A DNA stretch of 20,210 bases, from IMG/VR virus record IMGVR_UViG_3300049255_000570, positions 1 through 20,210 of that record, one strand, 5' to 3'. How positions within the stretch are numbered: position 1 is the stretch's first letter; each line of letters begins with the position of its first letter. Shown in pieces: positions 7,045 to 14,593 of this stretch. The notes beneath the pieces were generated by a model. The model did no database searches. It saw nothing but the letters and a program-made list of their open reading frames with translations, and was not told the DNA's origin. Source of the stretch: a virus. The translations under genes and the position numbers were made by a program.

Positions 7045-7677
7045 TCAGTCCCCCATCACGGCGACGAAAGCGGTCGAGGACGCCGCGTAGATTTGCAGCC
7101 GGCCCTTGAAGGTGTTCGAAGTCCAGGAGCCGCCCTGCGCGCCCGGCTGCGCGCCGCCCGACAGCGCGAAGACGCTCGCGTTGGCCGGCGCGGACCCGGA
7201 GGAAGCCGTGCCGTCGTCGCGCATAATCGCGATCTGCGCGCCCGACGTGTTCTCGACGTCGATATTGACGCGTGTCGCGCTCGCCGCGATGGTTTTGATC
7301 AGAACGTAGTTCGCGTACACGCCGGTCGAGCCAAAATTCGACCCCACATTGGGCAACGCCGGCGCGTTGGCGCTGAAATCTCCCCCCGTCGAGCCCGGCG
7401 TGTTCGTGATATGCGCGAGCGCGCCGCCGTCGCCGTTGATCGCCGGCTGAAGCGCCGCGGTAGCGGCGCCGGCGGGGAGCGGCAGGCTCGAGACCCCCAC
7501 CGGCAGAGGATTTGACGCACTGACGGGTCCTGAACAATTTCCCGTAGGCGTGCAACCCACCAGCGGGGCCAGTCCCGGCACGAGCGTTCCGCCCGCGTCG
7601 CGATAGCTCTGCGCGAGCGCCGGCGCGGCGGCGCAGGCGAGGGAAAAGGCGCCGGCAAGACGGATAAGCTGTTTCAT
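7045..7677 (-). CDS. exported protein with YRDxGGTxVPG motif (paralogue of the gene at 4186-4560)
   Basis: A 210-aa protein of unknown function with a clear Sec signal peptide: MKQLIRLAGAFSLACAAAPALA followed by QSYRDAGGTLVPGLAPLVG. The start at 7677 is supported by GGAG about 8 nt upstream; a longer open frame upstream has no such support. The mature part is Gly/Ala/Ser-rich, with ALAHITNTPGSTGGDFSANA and a C-terminal beta domain (GVYANYVLIKTIAASATRVN, DVENTSGAQIAIMRDDG, FKGRLQIYAASSTAFVAVMG) like small phage fibre or decoration domains. The stop is 4 nt before the SGNH fibre gene, so they are probably co-translated. A Sec signal is unusual for a tail component built in the cytoplasm. It may be a periplasmic or surface protein made on induction, or a fibre accessory. 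Confidence 0.7.
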   Translation of the reverse strand: MKQLIRLAGAFSLACAAAPALAQSYRDAGGTLVPGLAPLVGCTPTGNCSGPVSASNPLPVGVSSLPLPAGAATAALQPAINGDGGALAHITNTPGSTGGDFSANAPALPNVGSNFGSTGVYANYVLIKTIAASATRVNIDVENTSGAQIAIMRDDGTASSGSAPANASVFALSGGAQPGAQGGSWTSNTFKGRLQIYAASSTAFVAVMGD

Positions 7678-7698
7678 GCGAAAGGCTCCGCCTATGTT

Positions 7699-7722
7699 GC
7701 GACGGTCCGGGACCGGCGTCGC
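7699..7722. other. imperfect palindrome in the 92-nt gap after the endolysin gene
   Basis: The gap 7678-7769 holds a near-palindrome of 24 nt with GCGAC/GTCGC outer arms and GGTCC/GGACC inner arms separated by one base. No U-run follows and I see no convincing -35/-10 pair. It could be a processing or attenuation hairpin between the endolysin gene and the exported-protein gene, or chance in GC-rich DNA. Confidence 0.3.
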
Positions 7723-7769
7723 GAGGTCTCGGGGCGCCGCGCTGACATCCGTGGGGCGTCCGAGCGGGT

Positions 7770-8615
7770 TCACTCGGCGTGCGCGAGCGCGGCTTCGATG
7801 GCGCCGCGGGTTTCGACCCCCACCCATCCGTCGACGAAACAATGATGCCCGGCTTGGAAGCTCTTGACAGCCGCCACCGTCGCGGGGCCGCAGTCGCCAT
7901 CGACCGCCAGCGGCGGATGCGCGCCCAGCCGGTTCAGCGCGGCCTGGATGTCGTCGACGCTGAGGATTTTCGGCTGCGCTTCGTGGTCTTCATGGGCGGT
8001 TTGGAGCGGCGGCGGCGCGCTCGCGACGGGCGCCGCAGGCGCCGCGCCCCGCAGCGATTCGACGCGCGCCAGCATGTCCGGCTTGGACACTTTCGATCCC
8101 GGGCACGCGTGGTGATCGCGCGCGCAGTCATGATGGAAATGCAGGCCGCGCTCCCCGCTCACGAAGTCCGAAAGGTCGCCCCAAGCGAATTTTTCGCTCA
8201 AGGCGGCGAGGACCACCGCCGCGTTGTCGCGCACCTTCGCGCCCTCGCCTGACGCGAAATCATCGCCGCCGACCTCGTAATTGCCGACCATCTCAATGCC
8301 GAACGTCTCCGAGTTCCAGCAAGAGACGGAAACGCCCGATTTCGTGAGGTCGCAGAGCGCCCAGACATAGTCGGGGCACACGACGAGATGTGGGCCGGCG
8401 TGCCAACCCATGCCCTGATAATAGCGGTTGAGATTTCCGCCCCATCGCTCCTGCGGCGTCGCGCCCATGCCGAGCCATTGTTTGAGCGAGGGCACGCCGG
8501 TGTTGTGAAGCGTCGGGAATCGCGGCAGCCACTCGCCGAGCGGGAGCCGCGCGAGCATCGCGCGGAATTCACTTACCGTATAATGCGTGGGCGGGTTGAG
8601 GAACGTCGGAGTCAT
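7770..8615 (-). CDS. N-acetylmuramoyl-L-alanine amidase endolysin with C-terminal peptidoglycan-binding domain
   Basis: A 281-aa modular lysin. Residues ~30-175 are an amidase_2 zinc domain: TLHNTGVPSLKQWLG with zinc ligand H37, WHAGPHLVVCPDYVWALCDL, NSETFGIEMVGNYE with E108, and GLHFHHDCARDHHACPG with ligands around H161 and C171. A Pro/Ala linker (~190-205) leads to a PG_binding_1 domain (~218-278): VDDIQAALNRLG, LAVDGDCGPATVAAVKSFQA, GWVGVETRGAIEAAL. It would cleave the amide bond between MurNAc and L-Ala at lysis. The ATG at 8615 has GAGAGG 6 nt upstream. There is no signal peptide, so release would need a holin; a candidate lies at 1-222. It sits inside the appendage gene block rather than beside the holin. 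Confidence 0.92.
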   Translation of the reverse strand: MTPTFLNPPTHYTVSEFRAMLARLPLGEWLPRFPTLHNTGVPSLKQWLGMGATPQERWGGNLNRYYQGMGWHAGPHLVVCPDYVWALCDLTKSGVSVSCWNSETFGIEMVGNYEVGGDDFASGEGAKVRDNAAVVLAALSEKFAWGDLSDFVSGERGLHFHHDCARDHHACPGSKVSKPDMLARVESLRGAAPAAPVASAPPPLQTAHEDHEAQPKILSVDDIQAALNRLGAHPPLAVDGDCGPATVAAVKSFQAGHHCFVDGWVGVETRGAIEAALAHAE

Positions 8616-8631
8616 GGCGGCCTCTCGCGGC

Positions 8632-9378
8632 TCAGCGTTCGATGGTCGTGATGACGGGTTCGAACTGCGGCGCCGTCGTCGCGCCGGCGAAGAACGCGTG
8701 CAGGATCAGCATCCAGCCGGGCGCGATGATGAGCGGCTCCATGTGGCGGACGATCGTCGACGCGGTCGAGGCCGAGATCGAGCCCGACGGCTGCGCGGCA
8801 TTGGAGAATCTGAGAATGAACTCATCGTTGACGACGGGCGCCGCGCCCTTGAGAACGCATTGACCGATGATGCGCTTGTTTCCGGTCGCCGCGCCGGGCA
8901 CGAGGTTTCCTATCACGCCCTGGCTGATCGAACCCTGCTGCGAGCCGATGTTGCTGGACGCGCTGAACGCGAGCGCCGTTCCGCCCGGCGAAGCCGGCCA
9001 GCGCGAGAGCGAGTCGAGCACCGCGACGACGCGCATCGCGGTGACGCCCGCGCCGGCGTTCGAGCAGATCAACTTGATCGTATCGACGCGCACGCCGAGC
9101 GGGGCGCCCGCGGTCGCGGCGGCGCTCTTGAGCATCAGCATTGCCGACGTGTCGGAGAAGGAAGTCTGCGCGGCGGCGGTGAAGCCCGTGCCCGCGACAT
9201 AACCGGACATCACGCCCGAGTAATACGAGCCCTCGTTGAGCGCGACGTCGAGCCCGTCGGGGCTCGCGACCTGATTGATGCTCTCGCCGTAACCGTTCCC
9301 GCGAGGCGCGACCTCGGAGGGGCCATCGGTGGTCTTGGCGGGGCGCTGCGTGAAGGAGGAGACGAAACCATTCAACAT
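8632..9378 (-). CDS. unknown phage structural protein
   Basis: A 248-aa protein of unknown function. It begins 3 nt downstream of the preceding stop, with GGAG about 8 nt before the ATG at 9378. The composition is Gly/Ala/Ser-rich and predicted mostly beta, with no signal peptide and no enzymatic motif. Segments such as NQVASPDGLDVALNEGSYYS, GVRVDTIKLICSNAGAGVTA and MEPLIIAPGWMLILHAFFAG look like jelly-roll strands of phage appendage proteins. Its place between a fibre-type protein and the endolysin suggests a tail appendage or fibre partner. I cannot name a family. Confidence 0.6.
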   Translation of the reverse strand: MLNGFVSSFTQRPAKTTDGPSEVAPRGNGYGESINQVASPDGLDVALNEGSYYSGVMSGYVAGTGFTAAAQTSFSDTSAMLMLKSAAATAGAPLGVRVDTIKLICSNAGAGVTAMRVVAVLDSLSRWPASPGGTALAFSASSNIGSQQGSISQGVIGNLVPGAATGNKRIIGQCVLKGAAPVVNDEFILRFSNAAQPSGSISASTASTIVRHMEPLIIAPGWMLILHAFFAGATTAPQFEPVITTIER

Positions 9379-9381
9379 TTG

Positions 9382-10164
9382 CTAGGCTCCAATGTAATTG
9401 AGGGTGAGAAGGACGCGGGCCGCCTGCGAGGGCGCGACGCGGCCATCCAGCGTGGTCACGATGGCGAGGGCGTCGAACTTGCCCGGCGCGAATCCAGTCA
9501 AGGTCACGCCTGCGATGACGCCGTTGCGCGCGGCATAGGGATTGAGCGGCGAGATGACCGGGCGCATCCCCGATTTCAGACGCGGCTCCGAAATCGAAAA
9601 GGGCGTGACCGGCTGCGAAAGCCCGATCGTCGCCTGCCCGGAGAAGGCGGAGGAGATCGACGCCGGCGCGTTGGACGAGACGAAGCCAGATGTCGCGGCC
9701 GCGCCGTCGGATAGGGTCCATTGACCCGCGCCGTTGCTCTCGAACTCGAGGAAGCCATAGGGGGCGCTGATCGTCGTGGAATAGAGGCCGGCGACGACAT
9801 CCGTGCCCTGGGGCATGGCGACGATGGGCTTGGCGAAAGAAGCCGTTCCGGTCTCGTCGATGATCAGCAGCCGCGCGCCCGCCTGGAAGCTCGCCGCGGC
9901 GGGCAAGGTGACGAAGATCGGCGATACGATGGAGACGATCGCGATCAACCGGTCCGTCGTCAACGCGGAATAAGACGCGGAGATCGCGGCACGCGTCACC
10001 TTCGAGACTTCCGACAGTTTCGCCGCCGCCCAACCGCCGGGCGTGACGCCGTCCTGAACCACCAGACGGTTGTTGGTGATGTCGACCACGGTCTCGCGTT
10101 GGGGACCGGTGTAGGCCGCGACATTGGCCGCCGTGTCGCCGCGCAGGCGGAGTTGTTCGCTCAT
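9382..10164 (-). CDS. tail fibre / appendage protein with Mtd-type N-terminal motif
   Basis: A 260-aa structural protein. Residues 1-53 (QLRLRGDTAANVAAYTGPQR, then NNRLVVQDGVTPGGWAAAKL) match the short N-terminal attachment motif found in many tail fibres and in the phage major tropism determinant. Residues ~60-155 (SYSALTTDRLIAIVS ... VTLPAAASFQAGARLLIID ... LEFESNGAGQWTLSDG) form a beta-prism-like module common in fibre proteins. The C-terminal part (SGMRPVISPLNPYAARNGVI, GVTLTGFAPGKFDALAIV) I do not recognise. It directly follows the hub with an ATGA overlap, so it likely attaches to the baseplate. No enzymatic motif is visible. Confidence 0.7.
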   Translation of the reverse strand: MSEQLRLRGDTAANVAAYTGPQRETVVDITNNRLVVQDGVTPGGWAAAKLSEVSKVTRAAISASYSALTTDRLIAIVSIVSPIFVTLPAAASFQAGARLLIIDETGTASFAKPIVAMPQGTDVVAGLYSTTISAPYGFLEFESNGAGQWTLSDGAAATSGFVSSNAPASISSAFSGQATIGLSQPVTPFSISEPRLKSGMRPVISPLNPYAARNGVIAGVTLTGFAPGKFDALAIVTTLDGRVAPSQAARVLLTLNYIGA

Positions 10165-12539
10165 GACGTGAGGTTCCCGAGGTCGAGAGAAGCGGCCGGC
10201 GCCGTCGAGAGATTTCCGAAATCATCGGCGACGTCGCTCGGAATCGAGACGAGCCCGAGATCGACGGGAAAGCCGCTCTCGAGTTGCGCCGCGATCGGCG
10301 ACGTGTCACCCCCGCCCGACGGAATGTATGAGTAGACCGCGCAGGCGGCGAGGCTCTGCGATCCGCCGCCGAAGACGTTGAAGCTCTGAAACTTGAAATA
10401 GAGCGTCTGGCCGATATAATTGGCCGGAAGCGTGTAACTGACGACCGCGGAGTCCAATCGCGCGAAAGGCGCGCCCGCGGCGTGGGCCGAGCTCGCGGTC
10501 CCATAGATGCCGCGCTGCAATCCCGTTAGATTGTAGGCGTTCGGCGCGACGAGCGTCGCGCTCTCGTAGGACAGCAACTCGCCGTCGACCAGCGAGCGAG
10601 TCGCGCCGTTTTGCGCCCCCACCAGCGAAGTGCCGGTCAACGCGCCGCCGCTCTCCGACAGGTTCACGGACAGCGTATCCGCCGAGTCCCAACCCGTCGC
10701 TTGCGTCAGCGCGGCCGTCAGGACGCCCTGGCGCAAGGCTTGCGTGATCGTCGCGATCTGCGAATAGGTGACGTCGTCGAGCGAGACCCAGACGGCCGCG
10801 CCGCCCCAGTTGGGATCGGCTACGCCGCCCGATCCGCCGGAAGCGCCGGCCCAGATTTGCGAGGCGCCCCCGGTCAAAGCGGGCGGCGGCTCCCAGATCA
10901 GCGGCGTATTGACGGGGCTCACCGCGACCGCCTGGTTGGGAAGAAAGCCGGATGGGCCGTTGTTTGGATAAAGCGCCGGGGTCGAGACGCCCACGGTGAG
11001 TTCCTCCGCCGTTACAGTGAGCAATCCCTTGTCGTCCTCCTCGATCGTCGTGATCCGGACGGGATAGTTGGCGAGGCCGAGGTTCGCGTCCGTGATCGTG
11101 ACGATGTCCATGGGATCGAGCAGGCCGTATTCCCAGGACAATTTGAACGTGAAGCGTGCTCTGACATAAAGCCCGCGTTGCAGAATCGTTTGCGCGACGA
11201 TGGGTCCGATATTCACCTCGTCGCAAATTTCGTGGGCCTGGATGGTCGAGCCGACACGCGGGCCGTAGAGCTCGATCTGCGATTGGTCGCGCGCCTCGAC
11301 CGGCGTCGCGCCATATTGATTGGCGCGGGATAGGCATTCGACGCGCTGGATGGTGGGCAGCGAGAACGGATCGAGGCGCGCGGCCTGCACGGGGTCCGTA
11401 TTGCCCTTCTCGTCGACGAAGTCGCTGTCGGTGAGGTTGTAGACGGGCGTGAGGTCCGGGACGTAGCTCGTCGGGATCGCGTAGGTATAGGTGATCGAGA
11501 CGACTTGATCCTCGTCGCCCGCCGCGAACAGATAGGTTCCCTCCGGCGACAACCCGTAGCTTCCCGCCCCCGAGGGCGCGATGGCGCCGATATAGGCGAG
11601 CGCGCCGCCCGTGAAGGCGTATGTAACGCCGCCGTCGGCGACGAATTGCGCGGGAGGGCAGACCGTGATCGAAGGCGGCGGCGTTACGCCGGAGCTCGCC
11701 TGCGCGGGCGTAGGCACGGGGAACTGAACCGTTCGCGCGACGTCCCCCGCCGCGACGGCGGCGTCGCCGAAGGGGATGAATTTCAGTTGGCCGCCGCTCC
11801 AGACCGCCCCGCAATTGAGGATTTGCAGCCAGCGCGAAAGGATGCTCGAACCCTGTTCCTGATCGACGAGGGCGGGGCTGAACGCGAGCCCCATCGCCTT
11901 GCAATAGGTTTGCAGCGAGGCGTCGCCGCCCGATCCGAACAGGGTCGTCGCGTCGATGCTCGCGGCGGAAAAGCCGGCGCCGTATTGCGCGTTCGTCAGG
12001 AAGTCGTTGACGACCAACGCGGGGTCGGCGTCGACGCCATTGACGCCCGAGCCCGCGAGCGCGCCGAGAATCTCGAAATTGTGGTTGCCGATATTCGCGT
12101 TGTCGCCGAGCTGATAGCTCGCCGCGCAGACATAGCAAGTGCCCTGATAGGCGAGGGCTTGCGCGGGGTATTTTGATGAGAGATAGCCCCAGACCGCCTG
12201 CGGCGTGGTCCCGTTGAACAGGCTGAGCCCGAGCTGCGCGATTGTATAGGTCGATTGGTCCTTCCAGATGATTCCAATCCCCGAGATGGGGCCTTCGCAC
12301 AGCGCCATGATGAGGTCGGCGGTATAGGTGTAGGTCGAGGCGCCTGGGCTCCCGAACAATCCGCCCTTGCCGCCGCCTCCACCGCCCTGAGTCTGGAAAT
12401 TCTGATACCAGATGACGTTGGCCGCCGCTTTCGTTTGCCCCCAGACGATCGGCACCGGCAGCGTGTTGACCGAGGTCTGGAGTTGCAGGCCCGTGTAATC
12501 CGGCTTGGTCGAGGCCTTGGACGCGCGGAACCAACTCAT
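10161..12539 (-). CDS. central tail hub / tip protein, Phage-tail_3 family (RcGTA gp15 C-terminal part-like)
   Basis: A 792-aa hub protein, counterpart of lambda gpJ and of the non-TIM part of RcGTA gp15. N-terminus: NTLPVPIVWGQTKAAANVIW, then a Gly-rich loop (QGGGGGGKGGLFG, 51-63) and TADLIMALCEGPISGIGIIW, all typical of these hubs. Residues ~170-260 carry NDFLTNAQYGAGF and RWLQILNCGAVWSGGQLKFI. Residues ~298-353 are an inserted beta module (FVADGGVTYAF ... GTYLFAAGDEDQVVSITYTY) resembling one in the tail tube. Middle: RVECLSRANQYGATPVEARD and WEYGLLDPMDIVTITDANLG. C-terminal beta domains include DGELLSYESATL and LTGLQRGIYGT. There is no TIM barrel; that domain is encoded separately at 14590-17061. 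It starts by ATGA overlap with the peptidase gene and ends by ATGA overlap with the next gene. Confidence 0.88.
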   Translation of the reverse strand: MSWFRASKASTKPDYTGLQLQTSVNTLPVPIVWGQTKAAANVIWYQNFQTQGGGGGGKGGLFGSPGASTYTYTADLIMALCEGPISGIGIIWKDQSTYTIAQLGLSLFNGTTPQAVWGYLSSKYPAQALAYQGTCYVCAASYQLGDNANIGNHNFEILGALAGSGVNGVDADPALVVNDFLTNAQYGAGFSAASIDATTLFGSGGDASLQTYCKAMGLAFSPALVDQEQGSSILSRWLQILNCGAVWSGGQLKFIPFGDAAVAAGDVARTVQFPVPTPAQASSGVTPPPSITVCPPAQFVADGGVTYAFTGGALAYIGAIAPSGAGSYGLSPEGTYLFAAGDEDQVVSITYTYAIPTSYVPDLTPVYNLTDSDFVDEKGNTDPVQAARLDPFSLPTIQRVECLSRANQYGATPVEARDQSQIELYGPRVGSTIQAHEICDEVNIGPIVAQTILQRGLYVRARFTFKLSWEYGLLDPMDIVTITDANLGLANYPVRITTIEEDDKGLLTVTAEELTVGVSTPALYPNNGPSGFLPNQAVAVSPVNTPLIWEPPPALTGGASQIWAGASGGSGGVADPNWGGAAVWVSLDDVTYSQIATITQALRQGVLTAALTQATGWDSADTLSVNLSESGGALTGTSLVGAQNGATRSLVDGELLSYESATLVAPNAYNLTGLQRGIYGTASSAHAAGAPFARLDSAVVSYTLPANYIGQTLYFKFQSFNVFGGGSQSLAACAVYSYIPSGGGDTSPIAAQLESGFPVDLGLVSIPSDVADDFGNLSTAPAASLDLGNLTS

Positions 12540-12988
12540 GCGCCGGGCCTCCCATAGCTTGCGTATTTCGCGGCCGGCAGCCGCGCCGCGATTTCGGCGT
12601 TGCGCGCGACCTCTTCCTCCAGCACGACGCGGGCGGGATGGAAGGCGTGAACGATCGTGAGCGGATCGGCGTGGGTGACGATCCCGCCATGGCTGTAGCA
12701 GCGGCCGTATTTGAACAGGATCACGTCGCCGGGGAGCGGGGCGGCGACCTCACGCGCGCGGGCGAGGAGAAAGCCGAGATAGCGCTCCTCGCTCCGATGC
12801 AGGTGCCAGTCCCGGACATAGGGGCGCGGGTCGAACGGCTCAACGAGGCCGAGGTCGCAGAACACGCGCACCAGCAGCATCGCGCAATCGCAGCCGGCGC
12901 CTTTGACGTCGGCCATGTGATGATAAGGCGTGCCGATCCAGTCGCGCGCGGCGGCGACGATGGCGGCGCGGTCGGGGGCGGTGGGCAT
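12536..12988 (-). CDS. NlpC/P60 tail peptidase (RcGTA gp14-like)
   Basis: A 150-aa cysteine peptidase expected to cut peptidoglycan peptides during cell entry, carried on the tail tip. Family pattern: ARDWIGTPYHHMADVKGAGC then DCAMLLVRVF with catalytic Cys35, LPGDVILFKYGRCYSHGGIV with His100, and a third polar residue near TIVHAFHPAR (His114 or His117). The length matches the phage/GTA NlpC family. I choose the ATG at 12988 because GGAG sits 7 nt upstream; an in-frame ATG at 13006 would add six residues but has AAGG directly abutting it. The stop overlaps the hub gene start (ATGA). The upstream gap is filled by a palindromic repeat. Confidence 0.9.
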   Translation of the reverse strand: MPTAPDRAAIVAAARDWIGTPYHHMADVKGAGCDCAMLLVRVFCDLGLVEPFDPRPYVRDWHLHRSEERYLGFLLARAREVAAPLPGDVILFKYGRCYSHGGIVTHADPLTIVHAFHPARVVLEEEVARNAEIAARLPAAKYASYGRPGA

Positions 12989-13011
12989 GGGGGAACTCCG
13001 CCTCATCCTTT

Positions 13012-13085
13012 GCGGGAGAAGGTTGCGGTGAGGGGCGGGTCGTGATGATCCGGAGGCGACCCCTCATCCCCAACCCTCGTCCCGC
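13012..13085. repeat. REP-like palindromic intergenic element
   Basis: Between the DUF2163 and NlpC/P60 genes lie two inverted arms, 13012-13035 and 13060-13085, which pair over ~24 bp with two one-base bulges and two mismatches. An inner GGGTCG/CGACCC pair can extend the stem around a short loop. The CCCTCATCCCCAACCCTC... GCAAGGGGAGAAGGGGG wording is of a type I associate with dispersed chromosomal repeats in Hyphomicrobiales. No U-run follows, so it is not an obvious Rho-independent terminator. Copy number in the genome cannot be seen from this window. Confidence 0.65.
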
Positions 13086-13109
13086 AAGGGGAGAAGGGGG
13101 CAATGCCCG

Positions 13110-13979
13110 TCAATACGCGATCTGGGGCGGGGGCACGAAGGGGAAGCCGCGGAAGTTGGCGAGGTTGTTGAAGCGGCTCTGGCAGGTCGCGCGCGTATGA
13201 TCGCAGCCGGCGTAGACCGTGAAGGCGTCGCCCGCGGCGGACGGCGAGGGCAGGGGATAGACCAGCGTCATCGACACGCCGGCGGCGACGCTCTTGACCG
13301 TCGCGCGCGTGTTCGCGTTCACGCCCGAGGTGAAGACGATCGAGCCCTGGGCCTGGCTCGCGAGGGCGCCGGCGAATGCGATCACGCTCGCCGTCGAGCC
13401 CGCGCCCACGCTTCCCGCGGTCGCGTAGGTTCCTCGCACGACGCCGCAGCCGGCGTCGTAATGCGTGTGCAGGCAGGTCGGCGAATAGAGGTTCCTCGGC
13501 ATGTCGTAGTCGAGCACGACGAGGTCCGAGGCGATCGTCAGCGTCGCGCTGGTGCGGCCGACCCGATCCACCGTCGACACGCGGCCGTGGAACAGCGTCA
13601 CGCCACCCACGGGAGTCTGGCCCAACGCCGTCATGAAGACGCGGTCGCGCCGCACGGTCGCGCCGTCCATGGCGCCATCCCGCAACGCATTGAGGAAAGG
13701 CGAGCCGTTGAGGAGATCGGCCGGGCGCGCCGCGATCGTGATCTGTTGCTTGTCGACCTCCAGTCCGACCGAGGCCTTGTATTTGAGGCCCTGGACGAGC
13801 GGGCCGCTCGCGGAAAAGGTGAACCCGTTGTAGACGACGGGCTGATCCACGTTGGTGTAGGTCAGCACGATCCCGGTCGAGAGCGTGAAGGTGAAACAAT
13901 CGGCGAAGGCGATCGGCGCGTCGGGATCGGCGCGCGCGGCGTTGAGGAACGCGATGAGAGCGGTCGAGGCGGTTTTCAT
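13110..13979 (-). CDS. DUF2163 / phage_BR0599 baseplate hub protein (RcGTA gp13-like)
   Basis: A 289-aa protein of the DUF2163 family, the RcGTA gp13 hub layer beneath the distal tail ring. The N-terminal half has DCFTFTLSTGIVLTYTNVD and NGFTFSASGPLVQGLKYK; the central part YDMPRNLYSPTCLHTHYDAG; and the C-terminus the signature GCDHTRATCQSRFNNLANF then RGFPFVPPP. Cysteines at C169, C178, C259 and C266 sit in two C-x(6-8)-C pairs typical of this family. Lambda gpL, a functional counterpart, binds an iron-sulfur cluster through cysteines, so metal or cluster binding is plausible here but is inference. The start at 13979 is by ATGA overlap. Downstream the run of overlapping genes is broken by a ~100-nt palindromic repeat before the peptidase gene. 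Confidence 0.9.
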   Translation of the reverse strand: MKTASTALIAFLNAARADPDAPIAFADCFTFTLSTGIVLTYTNVDQPVVYNGFTFSASGPLVQGLKYKASVGLEVDKQQITIAARPADLLNGSPFLNALRDGAMDGATVRRDRVFMTALGQTPVGGVTLFHGRVSTVDRVGRTSATLTIASDLVVLDYDMPRNLYSPTCLHTHYDAGCGVVRGTYATAGSVGAGSTASVIAFAGALASQAQGSIVFTSGVNANTRATVKSVAAGVSMTLVYPLPSPSAAGDAFTVYAGCDHTRATCQSRFNNLANFRGFPFVPPPQIAY

Positions 13980-14593
13980 GACGTCCGCACCGAGCGGAAT
14001 TTGAGGCTCTCGACCTTCCAGAGATTGGCCATCACATTCTCGAAGTCGAGGTTGTCGTCGTCGAACCGGCATTCGAAGGCGTAGCTGAACGACGCGGCGA
14101 TCGCCGCGCCGCTCGCCGGGGCGGTCGCGAAGACGAGGCTGTTGGGCGTCGCGAGCGACCAGCCCGAGGCTTGCGCGACGCCGCCGACGGTGACTTGCGA
14201 GACGGCTGTCACCCAGCCGGCCGGCTCGACGAAACCGCCGAGCGCCCTGACGAAAGTGAAGCTGGTCGTCGCGCCGTCGCCGATCGCGAGCGTCTGGCCG
14301 GCGATCGCATTGTCCGACGGGTCCGTGTAGAGGAACGTGCCGAGGGAGCCCTGGCATTGCAGGAACAGCCCCATGAGGCTCTGTAGCGACTGCGCGCCGA
14401 GCCCGGGATACGAGGTCGAATCCGAGCCGAGCCCGTCGAACGTCGCCTCGAATTGCCAGATCGGATACTGGTAATTGGCGTAACGGACCTCGCGCCCCGA
14501 AACATGGGGGGCGACGATCGTCGACCACGTGGGCTTCTTGTGGACGCTCCAGCCTTGGCCGGGAAGCGTGGGGAAGACGGGCGGCGTGCTCAT
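13976..14593 (-). CDS. DUF2460 distal tail protein (RcGTA gp12-like)
   Basis: A 205-aa stand-alone DUF2460 protein. In RcGTA the homologue gp12 forms the distal tail ring that joins the tube to the baseplate hub. Diagnostic segments are PVFPTLPGQGWSVHKKPTW at the N-terminus, SGREVRYANYQYPIWQFEA, AIAGQTLAIGDGATTSFTFV near the middle, and FECRFDDDNLDFENVMANLW at the C-terminus. It aligns along its whole length with the C-terminal ~200 residues of the preceding TIM-barrel fusion (FPT.../FPA..., GQTL.GDGAT.SF, DF..FMA.L-like ending), so the two are paralogous. It starts by ATGA overlap with the fusion gene and ends by ATGA overlap with the DUF2163 gene, suggesting coupled translation. Confidence 0.88.
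   Translation of the reverse strand: MSTPPVFPTLPGQGWSVHKKPTWSTIVAPHVSGREVRYANYQYPIWQFEATFDGLGSDSTSYPGLGAQSLQSLMGLFLQCQGSLGTFLYTDPSDNAIAGQTLAIGDGATTSFTFVRALGGFVEPAGWVTAVSQVTVGGVAQASGWSLATPNSLVFATAPASGAAIAASFSYAFECRFDDDNLDFENVMANLWKVESLKFRSVRTS

Noticed and set aside
10306-12690. A 794-codon minus-strand open frame overlapping the hub gene
   Set aside because: Arg-rich translation typical of a shadow frame in GC-rich DNA; the overlapping 792-aa hub frame has clear family motifs and coupled start and stop.
12989-13006. Alternative NlpC/P60 start at 13006
   Set aside because: Its purine run directly abuts the ATG with no spacing; the ATG at 12988 has GGAG at normal distance.
13012-13085. Rho-independent terminator after the DUF2163 gene
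   Set aside because: The stem is strong but no U-run follows on the minus strand, and the operon clearly continues with tail genes.
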